Positions 13,740-26,300 of a stretch of 64,000 bases of DNA are shown piece after piece. The stretch lies in assembly GCA_036937835.1 (NCBI GenBank), contig CM072877.1, positions 8,322,501 to 8,386,500 on the forward strand, given 5' to 3'. A program made the position numbers and the translations under genes. The first letter of the stretch is position 1. Every line of letters starts with the position of its first letter. The notes below the pieces were generated by a model. It was given only the letters and a program-made list of their open reading frames with translations, searched no databases and had not been told where the DNA came from. Source of the stretch: Pampus argenteus (taxonomy: Eukaryota; Chordata; Actinopteri; Scombriformes; Stromateidae).

Positions 13740-14060
13740 GACAACAGCTCGTAAAAAGATAGCAGTAAACGCGTTGGGGCACCCGTATAGGAATCATGGC
13801 CGCTACGTGTTTCACATGTCAGCCTGGAGTCTGGGAGAGAAGTGAAGTGAGAGCGCTGTGGAGTTGATTGTAAACATTATGGAAACACTGATGGTGGTGT
13901 TCGTGTTTGTAATTAATTACCCTGATTGATTCCGACTGCAGCTTGCTTTTGAGTGGCATTTCATCATGATGTTCTTTAGTTAATACCCCCACTCCCCGCT
14001 AATAAGGCAACAATTAAAACAGTCATTTGCATCTAACATTATACCCTCTATTAGTTAGAG
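13740..14060. promoter_or_regulatory. Candidate cis-regulatory island (paired-homeodomain P2 site)
   Basis: A complex island that contrasts with the AT-rich DNA to its left. It contains the 12-bp palindrome GTAATTAATTAC at 13909-13920, whose core TAAT-TA-ATTA is a textbook P2 site for paired-class homeodomain dimers. TGATTGAT (PBX/MEIS-like) follows at once, and an octamer ATTTGCAT lies at 14025-14032. No coding frame is present. Enhancer function is inferred, not shown. Confidence 0.4.
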
Positions 14061-14379
14061 AGGGAAAAACATAGCTGAAGGGGGCAGAGGTTGCCAAGAA
14101 AGGACACAAAAAAAAATGTGTGTGTGCGTGCTACTTGTTAAATACTCAAATGCAACTGCATATACAAAGAGACACACACACACACAGAGTAAGAGGCTGT
14201 CATGTCCACATGCTCAGACTTCGACACGTTTCCCTTTGCGCTGCCCAACTGATTTATGGGAAATGTGACTGCCAGTTCCATGACCCTGCGACGGTACTCT
14301 GTGTCCGACCCTTGGTACCCTGACACACACTGCGCATACACTCTCTCTCACACACAAGCAGGCGCCCAGCCATCACTCG

Positions 14380-14625
14380 TAGGAATATGAGTTGCCACGC
14401 CAAAGAATGGGGGTCCACAGGCTGTCCTTGGGGCTGATTGGCTGAGAGTTGTCAAACGATCACAGCAGCGGCGAGCAGGGGGCCTCTCTCCCCCCTAAAA
14501 TCAATTTCAATCAACGTGGAGACGCAATATTATCAAATGTCAAGTCCACCCCGGCCCTCGGCCCCGTGCCGCAGCAAAAAATTATTCCTGACAGCCACTT
14601 GGCGACTTAATTAAGTGCAAAAAAA
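14380..14625. promoter_or_regulatory. Candidate cis-regulatory island
   Basis: High-complexity sequence with an inverted CCAAT (GATTGGCTGAG) near 14432, two ATCAA-type words near 14500-14515, and the palindrome ACTTAATTAAGT at 14605-14616. The palindrome overlaps NKX2-type AAGTG/CACTT cores. It is unlike the microsatellite and purine DNA on both sides. No ORF. Confidence 0.35.
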
Positions 14626-14635
14626 GGACTGGGAG

Positions 14636-15135
14636 AGTGGAGGGGAGGAGGTGGTGGTGAAAAGGGGGGAGGAGGGAGGAGTGAGGAGGGGATTAAGAAT
14701 CAAAATACCTCAATTGGTCAGTTGGTCTTTTTGTTTGGTTGACTGGTCGTATTGACAAGGCCTCAGAATGATAGCCTCACAGGGGAGCAGTCAGGAGGAG
14801 AGGGAGGGAAGGAGGAGGGGGTACACTTAAGAGGGAGATGGACGGAAGGATAGGCAAAGGGGAACGGGATGAAAGAAAGGAAGAATATAGGGTAGAATCA
14901 TGAAAGATGGGAATGAGACAGAGAGGTTGTGGATGGATAGGGGATGTGGGTGTATAGGGAAGAAAAGATGGATGGCGAGGGAGAGAAGCAAGAAAAGAAG
15001 GGAGGAAAGACAAACTTAGGGATTGAGATGAGGAGTTGTGGGTGGAGAAGGAGGGGGTAGCAAGGGAGTGTGAGAGGAAGAGGGGAAAAAAGAGCAGATG
15101 GATGGGTTGAGTGAGGGATACAGGAAGAGGAATAC
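14636..15135. repeat. Polypurine (GGA/GAAG-rich) tract
   Basis: A G/A-rich region broken by a short AT-rich, non-purine insert at about 14690-14775. The minus-strand Pro/Ser/Leu frame at 14777-15013 is a composition artefact. Confidence 0.75.
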
Positions 15136-15139
15136 GGGA

Positions 15140-15440
15140 GTGAGCTCTAGTTTATTGACAAGGATCTCCCTACACACACACACACAGACACACTCCCATT
15201 ATGTCTCTCTTGATATTGAAATCATTCCTTGGGAAATAAATCGCATTTCGATTGGCTGGTAATTGCAGAGGATCGATCAACACGTTCTGCTCAACTCTCT
15301 CTGGGATTTTCCTCTTGTCCACAACACACACATGCACACACAAGCATACACACGGGTTGCGGATGAGGACCTTGAACCTCAAGGGAGAACTGATACCTGA
15401 TTGGGTGAATCAGTAAACATGAGCCACTGATTGTTCCTAT
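15140..15440. promoter_or_regulatory. Candidate cis-regulatory island with CA repeat
   Basis: Two complex blocks flank short CA runs at about 15174-15185 and 15322-15343. The sequence CGATTTCGATTGGCTGG-type, containing an inverted CCAAT, lies near 15246-15261, followed by an ATCGAT word. Low-confidence call based on complexity and motifs. Confidence 0.25.
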
Positions 15441-15639
15441 GCAGATTAATATGATGGGGGAGGTAGGGAAAAATAGGTTGGACAGATATGGAGAGAAAAA
15501 AAGAAAAAAAAAAGGCAAAGAAGATCACTGACTAACATAAGTGTAGTAACATATTGTTACAGTCATTAGCAAATAGATTCAACATGAATATAGACATTAT
15601 AGAAACATGAAGCACAAGACACAGTATTTATCGTATCAT

Positions 15640-15900
15640 AACCACCGTGTTATTTCCCATGTGGACGTCTCACCTTTTTAAAATACTGTGATAATTTGTC
15701 TCCTTTAGCTCAGCACACTGCAGAAGTGCTAGACTGATTCATGAATGACTAATTTTGATCAATTCTGCAATCAGTCAGCGGTTAGAGGTCCATCTCCCTC
15801 ATGTTAAAGTATGATTTATAAATGGCTAGAGGTCGTTATGACGCTACGGGCGCTTTATCAGGCTAAATGAGAATGGCCTTTCTACTCATGTTCTCAGTAT
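15640..15900. promoter_or_regulatory. Candidate cis-regulatory island
   Basis: A non-repetitive island with TGATTCATGAATGA, TTGATCAATT and CAATCAGTCA words around 15735-15780 and a CpG-bearing block (ACGCTACGGGCGC) at about 15841. There is no coding frame. Inference only. Confidence 0.25.
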
Positions 15901-16900
15901 GACAGGGACAAGCAGGTTGTCAATACAGAAATGACCCCGCTGTAGGGCTGAAAAGACACACACATGCACACGGCAACCACATACCCTTTTACACACATAC
16001 AATAACACAAATGGAAATCTAAACACCTGCAGGCTCACATATGTCATATAATTCATATCACACACACTCAAATGCACTAAAAAGTTCAACACAACACAAA
16101 GTTCAGCGCAACCACTTCATACATTCACATACACACATTCACGGTCAATACACACATTGATCACCTTCTGATTTACACAAGCAGCAAGTATTGTAAACGG
16201 CGGCATGGATTTTTCTGTTTCCATAAAATACATACACAATTTATTCACATTTAGAAGCAAATCGATGTGGTTCTCCGGATGTAGAACCCATTTCTCTCAC
16301 ATACAGTGTAACAAAATAGACAAGGCTGTTATTCAAACATAAAGCTGGAGAAAAGCTGCTGTTCAAATGTGAACAATAATTCATTTACACAGCTGGAAAC
16401 AGCATGATTGACTGGACTCATAAGAGGTAAAAGTCTTGATTATGTTAATCACTCACATCACACACCAAAATATATGAAAATGTATATAAACAATTTAGAT
16501 GATGCCTACAAATGATGTCATCCTGCTGATAGCAGCGTCAGATTAAAAAACATTTCTAACTTTCATTTTAAAGGCCCTCATTGGCCTTTTTTGTATTATA
16601 AGTGGATAAAAACAAATGTGTAAATCATGTATTTGAAACATGCATCATCTGTTTTGATGTGAGCACAAACTTGTAGATCTGACTGTTTTCGGCTTTCAGT
16701 ATTTCTATTTTTGTAAACTTTGTATTAGCCTCCTGTTTATATGTATGTATGCAAAGGAGATGCATAAGAAAGATTTTCATATATTTATATTTTTGTTTTG
16801 TTTTTGTTGTTGTTAATCTGCCAGTTCTTTTCTTTGGAAACCTGCTACCTGTATTTGCTTTATGGCAAAACTCATCTTTCTTTTCTCTTGTCTTTATTTG
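15901..16900. other. Intergenic, short CA runs
   Basis: Scattered CA-rich words at 15957-16150 and AT-rich sequence beyond. I see no gene. The minus-strand frame at 16625-16918 is Lys/Thr-rich with no recognised domain. Confidence 0.6.
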
Positions 16901-16904
16901 CGTA

Positions 16905-17020
16905 TTAAGGTAATTCAAAAGTAACAGAAAGTTATCAAGTTACGTTTCATTTTGTGAAACTCGGGTTAGCTATTAGTAATTGTATTGGAATACTTTTGTT
17001 AAGTAACCCTCCCAACCCTG
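16905..17020. mobile_element. Probable DNA-transposon terminal fragment (non-autonomous)
   Basis: The sequence GTAAC-rich body followed by AAGTAACCCTCCCAACCCTG resembles the right end of a widespread fish non-autonomous family whose ends I recall as CAGTGTTGGG/CCCAACACTG. Only this end is visible here and no matching left end was found, so it appears truncated. Confidence 0.45.
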
Positions 17021-17660
17021 ACAAAAGGTAAACATTAAATAAATAATGATGTAATATCATCAACAATTGATTAATATTTAACATGAAATATTTGTGTGGC
17101 AGGCAGTGCGGTGTTTTGTACTGTAAGTGTATTATTTTCTGAGCATTTCTCAGCGATGTTGCAATATGACCACTTAGAGAGTAATTACAATATCAGATCA
17201 TACCTGGAGCTCGGCACTAGTTAAGGAGGAGGAGTGTAGTTTTTATACACCGGGATTTAAAATAGTGACATTTAAATCCAATGGAATCACTGTGATTGCT
17301 TTAACTTAAACTTTGGTGAACTTTGACCCACAAATTTGCACCCTTTCCCAATAGAGACCTGTAGAAACTATGGTAACTTATTAGCTATGTTGCACCATTC
17401 ACTTTTATTAACCTCCTCTATGGAAGGAGGTTAAATACTGCTCTGCAAAAAAGACTTTGCAGACCATTATGAGACAGGACTTAATCATATGAATATTTTT
17501 TGGAAAATAAACTGAAATTGTCCACTTGGTGTCTCACCTAAGCTAAACGAGTTAGCTATTTCCCTTCTTCAGTAACCTATTTATGGTTCATTGTTTGTCA
17601 ATTTTGTATTTATACATGTTGCTCAATGTGAGACCATGTTTGGATGCTTATATCTCTCTC
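17021..17660. other. Intergenic, nothing distinctive
   Basis: AT-rich sequence with no recognised gene or element. Confidence 0.6.
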
Positions 17661-17661
17661 A

Positions 17662-17663
<2 letters not shown>

Positions 17664-17699
<36 letters not shown>

Positions 17700-17797
17700 A
17701 GGGTGCTTTGTGTAAATAAGCGTACCCACACCCCTGTAGGGAGGTCGGAACACCCATTCATCTAGTCCTGCCTAGGGTCATCTCACACACACACACA

Positions 17798-17833
<36 letters not shown>

Positions 17834-18012
17834 CCTTCATTCACACACACTCACAAAATCTTTCTCCCTTTTCTGTTTTCTCTCTTCTACACACATTCAC
17901 ACACCTCACCCACCCTGCAGCCATCATTTAGTGGTTTGTGTTCAGAAAATGTTTTGGATGTGTAACACTAGACATGACACGGGAAGACACAGGAAGACAG
18001 AACACTGTCCAG

Positions 18013-18059
<47 letters not shown>

Positions 18060-18274
18060 AGACTGTTGCCCTAATGTTTTCAAGCTGCAGAGGACAGCTA
18101 CAGAAAACACCTGCGGAGTGCTGCTCATGCTGCTCACCCCTTTATGTCTTTGTCCCCTGTACACTAACACACAAGTGCACACACTGAATGTTGGATTCAA
18201 AGGAGCTTAATGTTGGTTTATTTTTTATTTGATGAGAGAATTGAAAATGATTTTTGTATAACTATCTCTCGCTC

Positions 18275-18322
<48 letters not shown>
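17664..18322. repeat. Cluster of four dinucleotide arrays
   Basis: CA arrays at 17664-17696 and about 17783-17829 (one TC interruption), a TG array at 18015-18057, and a TC array at about 18281-18321. The CA and TG arrays are inverted relative to each other and about 200 bp apart. All open frames across this stretch are repeat artefacts. Confidence 0.95.
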
Positions 18323-18325
<3 letters not shown>

Positions 18326-19273
18326 CCACAGAGGTTGCAGTACTTTAGTCTCTTCCTGCGAGCAGACCTCTCGTCACCCTCCCCTGATGATTTCTAATGT
18401 TTAGGGAGGGACTGAAGCACAGAGAAAATGGAGGTTGGGATGGATGTCCAGATGGCAGGATGGTGGAAATGCAGCAGAGAGGTAAGAGGGGAGTGTGCAA
18501 AGGTAGGCCAGCATTTACATTTAGACAATGGTAATGATTTCATGTCGAGTCCAAAAAGAAAAGACAAAAAGTTATTTAACCTCTTAAAGCTGGCGGGTCA
18601 GTTATTACTAACTCATGATTCACACAGTGTAAACATGTAGAAGCAGTAAAAGGAGATATTTCTGACAAACTAATAAACTCACTTTTTTTTACCATATTTA
18701 TGTGATTTCAGTATATCAAAAAATTAATTATTTAATTAATTTGGACCCACACTCTGAAATAAGTAGACTAAACTAAATAATGGAAATGGAGTTTTCTTTA
18801 GGTTCATCAAACCCAAAAAACAGTACTGACATGTTCTCATACATGTGTGAAACGTTCCACATTTCAATGACACATTTTGGGGGAAAACATTTACACCGTA
18901 CGTCTGTTCACTTGCATACATACACACAGATTTTGGCACATAATATGAATGTAAACATTACAGAACATAAACACCATTCATACATGCATAAATGCATAAA
19001 TACAGTCATAAAGATACATTAGTAAATTTTAACCACAACATCAAATAAGTATGTCGTGGTTATGGGGCATTAGCAGTTGTATTTACCATCCTGACCATCA
19101 CTTAACAGCACTCACTTTCTGTGTGAGTGTCCGTGTGTGTATGCACATGTTTGCGGCCGTGTTAAAGCTTTTAGTGGGACAGAGACTGAGCAATTCCTCT
19201 TCTCTAACTGTCAGAGAGACCTCATCTTGTCTCTGATTGTTGTTCTCTGGTACTGGCAAACGCACATCAAACA

Positions 19274-19304
<31 letters not shown>

Positions 19305-20440
19305 CTCGAGAGTGCAGGTCCCTCCTGGTTTGCCCTCACTGCACACAACCCCCCTCCGGCCCCCACCCTCACACTCCTTTTATGTTCTTAAATATTGATA
19401 AGTAGCTTTGCAACATTAATATCTTAGATGGCTTACAAGAACACTTAAATAAAATTTCACTCGCCGCCCCCCCCCTACTCCAGCCTCTCACTTGTTTTTC
19501 ATTTCTGTAATGTGTTTGTCTGTTTGGGAAGTGTGTGTGTGTGTGTGTGTGATGGTGGGGTGGATTATGGAGTGTGTCTGTGCTGATGTTTGTATGATGA
19601 AAATGGGTACTTTTATACTTTTTTGCATTTTAAAGTCATTTTTACATAAAATTGTGCAAAAAGAGACAATATGGTGAGATGTGTTTTATAAAAAATATAG
19701 TTGTCTGATTAGCTGTCATGTTCATTAAAATTGTTTACGTGGACATTGAGAACATTCTGGTATTATTATTATTATTATTATTAATATTATAATCTGGTAA
19801 GAATTCTACAATACTGATGCTTCACACTGTTACCATTTAATTCACTGGGAAAACTAAACTATGAGTTCAACTGACTACATGCAAACTTTAAAGGAACAAG
19901 TGCTGCTTTGGTAAGTAGTCATTGTATACGCATGATAATGTACTGCACGTTGCTTCAGTACAGAAAATAATGAACTCAGTGACTGCAACAGTTATTTTCA
20001 TTATTGAATAACTTTTTAGTTAATATTGCAATAAGAAGTCCATCTATGAAATGTCAGAAAATAGTGAAAACAGCACAGCACAAACTTTTTAAAGCCCAAA
20101 TTGATTAATATATGATAATTTTTCATTGAACAGTCCAAATCCCAAAGACATTCAGTAACATGAGTTAATTTAAGATTAATTAAATTATGTCACTTTGTCC
20201 ACTCACTCTTTGTTCAAAGAGTTGAAGATGGAAAAATTAAGATGAGGCACAATCAACTAGAACCTGCAGTGAGAAAACATAATCTCATTTAAGAGAAACT
20301 AATTTCACTCACAAAGGATGATGGTGACTTGTGTCTAAGTGTGTGTGTGTGGGGGGGGGGGGGGAATGTGTGGGTGTGTGTGTGTGTGTTTCTGGTGTGT
20401 AACTTGACTTGAAGATGTAACCCCACTGAGGTCCAGAGGG
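18323..20440. other. Intergenic with simple repeats
   Basis: No gene seen. The stretch holds a CGCA/CA run near 19270-19304, a TG run near 19531-19551, an ATT triplet run near 19762-19790, and a TG array broken by a run of 14 G at 20351-20364. Confidence 0.65.
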
Positions 20441-20449
20441 GCTGATAGA

Positions 20450-20530
20450 GAGTTTTAAACGGATTAGAACAGGATTAGGGACCAACTGGGAGGGATTAGT
20501 TACCGGACTCTCTTATTGCTGCTCACATAG
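20450..20530 (+). promoter_or_regulatory. Candidate homotypic K50-homeodomain cluster
   Basis: Three copies of GGATTA, the core of Otx/Pitx/Gsc-type (K50) homeodomain sites, occur on the same strand at 20461-20466, 20472-20477 and 20493-20498. The surrounding 80 bp is complex and non-repetitive. Motif presence is seen; function is inferred. Confidence 0.3.
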
Positions 20531-20671
20531 CAGATACTAGAAACACAATGTCTGAGACACACGTGAGCATGCATCCAGTGCCCCACACACTTGACCTCTG
20601 AGCAGTGTTTTGTCTTCCTGTGACATCTCCTTAACAAGTGTTAAACATCCAAGAATGTTCTCTGCAGAGGA

Positions 20672-22185
<1,514 letters not shown>

Positions 22186-22189
22186 AACA

Positions 22190-22599
22190 AAATTACTTAC
22201 TAAGAACATACTCCGAAAGATCACTTATTAAGCTTCAGTCAATTAGACACTTAAAATTTTCGAATCGCTCTAATCAGATATGTAAAAATAATCTCAAAAA
22301 CTCTCCAGATCGTGGGCATTAGTTGAACACACACAGACACGCATACACAGACAAAAAGGCTGCGTATTTACCCGAGTGCAGCCTCTTCCTTCAACAAGAC
22401 AAATATTTGGTCCAGAGCGTTTGCCGCTTGTGTGTCTGTGTGTGTCGCAGGGCAGTTTTTCTGGGTGAAGCCAAATGGAGAAGAGTGATAGGCCGACATA
22501 CGGCGAGGTTCATCAAAGTCACAGCGCGCGACGGCACTCATTTTTCATTGGCTGAGGGGTCCTGCGCACCTGCAACCTGCAGCAGCCAGCCCACCTGAT

Positions 22600-22600
<1 letters not shown>
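22190..22600. promoter_or_regulatory. Candidate cis-regulatory island (TCF and E-box motifs)
   Basis: A CpG-containing, complex island ends in a GA microsatellite. It has a TCF/LEF-type ATCAAAG at 22512-22518, two CACCTG E-boxes at 22567-22572 and 22592-22597, and an inverted CCAAT (ATTGGCTGAG) near 22547. A separate block at 22190-22320 carries TCAATTAG and CTAATCAG homeodomain words. The 91-aa frame at 22323-22598 looks fortuitous. Confidence 0.35.

Positions 22601-22636
<36 letters not shown>
22601..22636. repeat. (GA)n microsatellite
   Basis: A near-pure GA run immediately after the candidate regulatory island. Confidence 0.9.
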
Positions 22637-22639
22637 TAG

Positions 22640-23723
22640 TGGCAAATAGAGTAAGAAACAAACATGAGGTAGAGTTGCTGGAAGAGCCAAGAGCATGAGG
22701 GAGGGAGAGAGAGGGAAACGCTGGTCGTCGGGACAGTTTGAACGACAGCGTTCTCCCTTTTACATTTCACACCCGGACGCTCCTTGCACTGCCGGGAGGG
22801 GGCAGGGAGGAGGAGTGTGTGTGTCGTGTGAGTTATTTTGCTCAAGGGAGAAAGATGAAGAGATACATTCTGAGGATGTTATTATTATACGTTTACCTTG
22901 TTTTTAGCTCACAGGGGGACTAAAGAAAGACACACACACATATTCACTAATGTCAACATACACACAAGCATTCACACACACATACAAACAGACATGCAGT
23001 CAAACTTATGTGCTCCTTGAAGTTCACTTTTGATGTATCCATGAGGGATACATTTTCATACTGGATGAGACACTTATGTATAGTTTATTCTTTAGTCATA
23101 GGGTCACTGTGTTTTTACTGTATTGTGTTTTAAATACATCTTTTCTGCTTAAGGATCTTGAACTTTCAAGTGTTGAAAGATTATGTCAGACATCACCCCA
23201 GCTGTTGATTGAGATATATATAATTTTCACTTAAGACATGAGCAGTCTGTCTAGTTTTTAAATAAGCATTTAAAGAAGAGTATTTAAAGAAACTAGAAAC
23301 TAGTGTTAGTCAAACTTAATTGGAGAAGAAAACACAGACAAATGCAAACTAATGAACCAAACTAAGATTCATCACAGTTTACAGACTAACCTCCTTTTTT
23401 TTTACTGACACTTCAATATAGTCACACTCATGATTACCACCAAATAAAACAGATAATATGACTGCTTGTGGTTACCGAGTTATGATAACCCATAGAAATG
23501 AAGACCAAAGTGTGTGTTTGGAATATTTCAAATGGTCCAGAGAACTGAACCTGTTGCTCTGTGGAGATAGACATAATAGTAAGAGTAAGAAATGAATCCT
23601 TAGCCAATCAGAAACAAGTGCTTTCTGTAGTTATACAGAATTTCATGTTGATTAGAATGTTTCTTTAAATGCCTTCTTTCTACAACCAGTTTAAAAAGTA
23701 AGTGGTGCACCAACAGTAATTCT

Positions 23724-23754
<31 letters not shown>

Positions 23755-24580
23755 AGATGGGGGGGGCTGTTACCTGCAGCAGGTTGAGGTCATCATAACC
23801 GTGTGATGTCCATCGCGCCTGTCAACACACGTTTGATTGTACACACACCTTGTCGTTGCCTCCGGCCACAGAAACCCAGCGTCTGTCCGCTATACTACAC
23901 GCTATACTGGACCCATCACTCAGCCACTGTCACACAGACACACACTTACAGAGACACACATAAATAGACACAATATGACAGAAACACACACACACGGTCC
24001 ATCAGACATACATATCACTTACACAGTCCCTCCTGCTGTTTGGGTTCAAGCATACACAGTCTCACTCACTCACAACACACAGCTTATACTGGAAATGAAG
24101 CTAATCCATCACCTGGAACACACACACACGGCGGGCATCGTCACCTTCACAGCTCACCTATTATCATTGTGACATCCATGCCTGCTGGACACTGTAGCTG
24201 CTATGATGAATTCATAAATGCACACACACTCGTGCATCTATGTGACTTCATGCACAAGCACTGTGAAAAAGCCCAAAGAAATGTGAAATGGCTTTCTTGT
24301 TTTTAGTTTTGTTTGTTTACTGAAGGTCACAGTGTCACTATACTGTGACACTTTCATACTTTCTTTCTATTGTTTCTATTCTTTTGTGTAGTGTACAGAA
24401 GTGTCATCATTTCATGTCATTTACAAATCCATGCCTGTACCTTTTACATTATTTTACTGTAAAAAAGCCACAAAAAAAAAATCAAATCAAGGATGGAGGA
24501 AGCGCAACATGATTACACACACACGCAGCTTTTACCACAATAGGCCCTTTTCATAGTAGACATTAAAACATGTCATACCA
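22640..24580. other. Intergenic with CA/TG runs
   Basis: No gene recognised. A TG array lies at 23730-23754 and several short CA runs lie between 22930 and 24220. The 111-aa plus-strand frame at 23837-24172 is His/Thr-rich because of CA repeats. Confidence 0.6.
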
Positions 24581-24587
24581 GGAAAAG

Positions 24588-25276
24588 CAGTGGTGAAAGA
24601 AATAATAAGATCCTCTAAGGCAGCAACACCCGTTACAGTTACCAGTAACAGTCGTGCATTCAAAATTTCAATAGGTTGAGATTCAAGTCTTGCTTAATAC
24701 AATGCCCTCATGCCCATATATAAGCCGTTGTGATTACACTGTAAGAAATCAGTTTCATAGAGGGATATGCCCAGCACCAAACATCTAATGCAACTGTCAG
24801 GACAAAGATACCCACTCATTCAAACTGCTGAAGCCTCATGTTAGCTTCCACCAAAGCATTTTTGCACAGGATGGAGGAAGTGGATTTTGTCCCTCATTAG
24901 TTATTGTGGAGTCAGAGCCAGAGTAGAGAGGAGGAGTGACCATAACACTGACTATAACATACACATGCCATATGAGTATTGTATCCAAACTTATCCTTTA
25001 AGTAGAAGCATAGAAGTATTGTCAGCTAAATACATGTCATAACATTATTTATATATTATCTGATTGTTATTATAGCATTTTAATGTGTTAGCCAACAAAT
25101 AAAAATGTTACAAAGCCTATGTTACATCTTAATCTGTAAATTAACTAGTTACTACAGCTGTTAAATACATCAAATGAAGTGTTTCCATCTGAAATAGAGT
25201 TAAGTAAAAGTATGAAGTAGCCTAAAATGAAATTATTCAGTTATTTAATTACAGTTACAGCATACTTTCATCACTG
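24588..25276. mobile_element. Decayed hAT-like non-autonomous DNA transposon
   Basis: The ends are inverted: CAGTGGTGAAAG at 24588-24599 and CTTTCATCACTG at 25265-25276, one mismatch apart. The left arm (to about 24680) and right arm (about 24985-25276) match, from memory, a very common percomorph repeat rich in AGTAAAAGTA words, including TGCATTCAAAAT on the left and CTAGTTACTACAGCTG on the right. The stretch 24,680-24,985 does not look like that family and may be a later insertion or divergent core. No transposase frame is present. I could not confirm an 8-bp target duplication. Confidence 0.65.
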
Positions 25277-25559
25277 AAGCATGGGTGTAATTAAGAATAT
25301 TAATAATGGCTGCATTTCATTTTGGTGTTTCACTGTCAGGGCCCTGCTGACTCACATGCATGAGTCACCAGGAACAGTTTTGTTAATACTATTAGTTTCA
25401 CATGTGCTTCTTGGTGTATAATAAGTCAAACTATCTTCTGTGAAAAAGGCCTATAATTCATCCAAATGAAAACTTTTGCTGCTTTAAAGAAAACGCTGCC
25501 CACAAGCTGTGACTGATGCAAAATTCACACCAAAATCATCCCCGAAAACAACAACAAGA

Positions 25560-25860
25560 ACACAAAATTCCTCGGAGAGAGTCACTGGTGTGCATGTTTG
25601 ACAAATGCTCGCCGGCAGCACTGCAGTCTGGTCCAGCAGCTTGCTGAAGGCTACAGCAGCGTAGTTTCATGGCTCTCTTGTTACTGGGCTGTAAATTCAG
25701 CGGATGGCTCCTGTCTCTGCGTATTGATCCGCTCCGTCACCTTGAACCTCAGTATTGACACATGGGGCGTCGCTGAGCGGAGAAAAGCGGCAATTTACAG
25801 ACCCTCAATTATGACATTCATAGATGATGTCACAACAGGGGCACAGTGCTTTGGGACACA
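25560..25860. promoter_or_regulatory. Candidate cis-regulatory island
   Basis: About 300 bp of GC-balanced, CpG-containing, non-repetitive sequence stands out from AT-rich flanks and ends in a CA run. It includes CAATTTACAGACCCTCAATTATGA-like sequence, a TCAATTATGA homeodomain word near 25806, and a CRE-like TGATGTCA near 25825. A 97-aa frame runs across it (25598-25891) but shows no recognisable domain. I favour a conserved noncoding element. Confidence 0.35.
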
Positions 25861-26059
25861 CACACACACACACGGTTCGTCAAGGGATTGAATCCATTTG
25901 TTTGAGCTTTGTGCACCAAAACACACACTCAAACACACACTAAGCAAAGGCTATACACTAAAACAGCACTTAATGGCGTCCTGTGAGCTTGTGTGTGATT
26001 CTGTGTGTGTCTGCGTATCTATGATTGGGTGAGTGTATGTTTGTGTATCACCTCTGGCA

Positions 26060-26300
26060 GCCTATCTGATGTCTGCTGTCCTCTCATTCCCCAGACAGAT
26101 GGTTCACTGGACCATGTCATTAGCAGAATACAGTTGGCCATTATAATGTCATATTCAATGCAACATATTAATAGTACAATAGCATGAAGCAAAACATTCT
26201 CCGCTCCGCGCTGAAACCTCCAGCTCTCTATCTATCCTCTATTAAGGCCAGACTTAACAGTGAAAGCTATGTAATTACTGTGACAGTCAGATGCAAAGTA
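26060..26300. promoter_or_regulatory. Candidate cis-regulatory island
   Basis: A complex block with repeated ATTATAATG/CATATTAA words followed by a CTCCGCTCCGCGCTG patch and GTAATTACTGTGACAGTC (TAATTA plus a TGACAG MEIS-like core) near 26271. No coding frame is convincing. Confidence 0.3.
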
